Assembly (NCBI GenBank): GCA_946626265.1
Contig: CAMOUE010000142.1
Location: 1 to 5,769 of the forward strand
Source: an uncultured Eggerthellaceae bacterium
Lineage (GTDB): Bacteria > Actinomycetota > Coriobacteriia > Coriobacteriales > Eggerthellaceae
Length of the DNA stretch: 5,769 nucleotides
Direction: 5' to 3'
Both the position numbers and the translations under genes were made by a program. Position 1 is the stretch's first letter, and the number at the start of each line of letters is the position of its first letter. Below the pieces are notes generated by a model. That model was given only the letters and a program-made list of their open reading frames with translations. It was not told where the DNA came from and ran no database searches. Shown here in pieces: positions 5,701-5,769 of this stretch.

Positions 5701-5723
5701 CCAGCAGGGCGTGCGCCGTTTTT
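5679..5723 (+). terminator. Strong hairpin followed by five T residues, plus-strand intrinsic terminator candidate
   Basis: CGGCGCACG at 5679-5687 pairs fully with CGTGCGCCG at 5710-5718 and can extend by a wobble and one more pair. It is followed by TTTTT at 5719-5723. A competing fold pairs AAACGGCGC 5663-5671 with GCGCCGTTT 5713-5721, with GCTGGCG 5674-5680 with CGCCAGC 5699-5705 inside. The T run suits rightward transcription, yet no rightward gene lies just upstream. A leftward gene ending beyond about 5743 could use the alternative fold, with a weaker three-T tail. Confidence 0.5.
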
Positions 5724-5769
5724 GGGCGTACGAAGCCAAGGCCTAGTTGTTCGTGATTTCTTTGGTTGA

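Larger units (their letters stand above)
5473..5769. other. Non-coding right end, about 300 bases
   Basis: No reading frame here looks like a protein on either strand. The content is the ATPase ribosome site, the candidate promoter and palindrome, two hairpins and the CGCAYGTCGA cluster. On the minus strand the final bases could read STKEITNN and stop at TAG 5745-5743, the possible tail of a gene entering from the right, but eight residues are too few to call. Confidence 0.6.

Overview
The DNA is GC-rich, with strong Shine-Dalgarno sites. It carries an alanine/serine-rich VanY-type lipoprotein, a ferredoxin-like aldo/keto reductase remnant and a soluble conjugation-type ATPase. This combination suggests a high-GC Gram-positive anaerobe, most likely a gut Coriobacteriia/Eggerthellaceae member. 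That assignment is inferred from protein style; there is no rRNA or other marker here.

The left part (1-2042) reads rightward. It holds an intact ADP-ribosylglycohydrolase (DraG-like) gene, then a long interrupted palindrome built from two inverted copies of a ~36-bp element (886-993). Next comes a decayed alpha/beta hydrolase that has lost its catalytic serine region (1006-1555), and then a small membrane protein with a zinc ribbon at each end (1617-2042).

The rest reads leftward. From right to left it holds a TraG/VirD4-family ATPase (5472 to 3949), a VanY-like D-Ala-D-Ala carboxypeptidase lipoprotein with a repetitive Ser/Ala stalk (3838 to 2615), and an aldo/keto reductase with its middle deleted (2588 to 2105). 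The reductase remnant meets the zinc-ribbon gene tail to tail across a GC-rich palindrome. The last ~300 bases (5473-5769) have no supported gene. They contain a candidate promoter, a small palindrome, iterated CGCAYGTCGA motifs and a strong hairpin followed by T residues.

Functionally this is a mixed accessory neighbourhood rather than one pathway. It combines ADP-ribose removal, cell-wall trimming, a DNA-transfer-type ATPase and two enzymes broken by internal deletions within 1.6 kb. I found no convincing new multi-gene system. The items most worth checking are the inverted-repeat element at 886-993, the structured region upstream of the ATPase, and the 42-bp repeat inside the lipoprotein gene.
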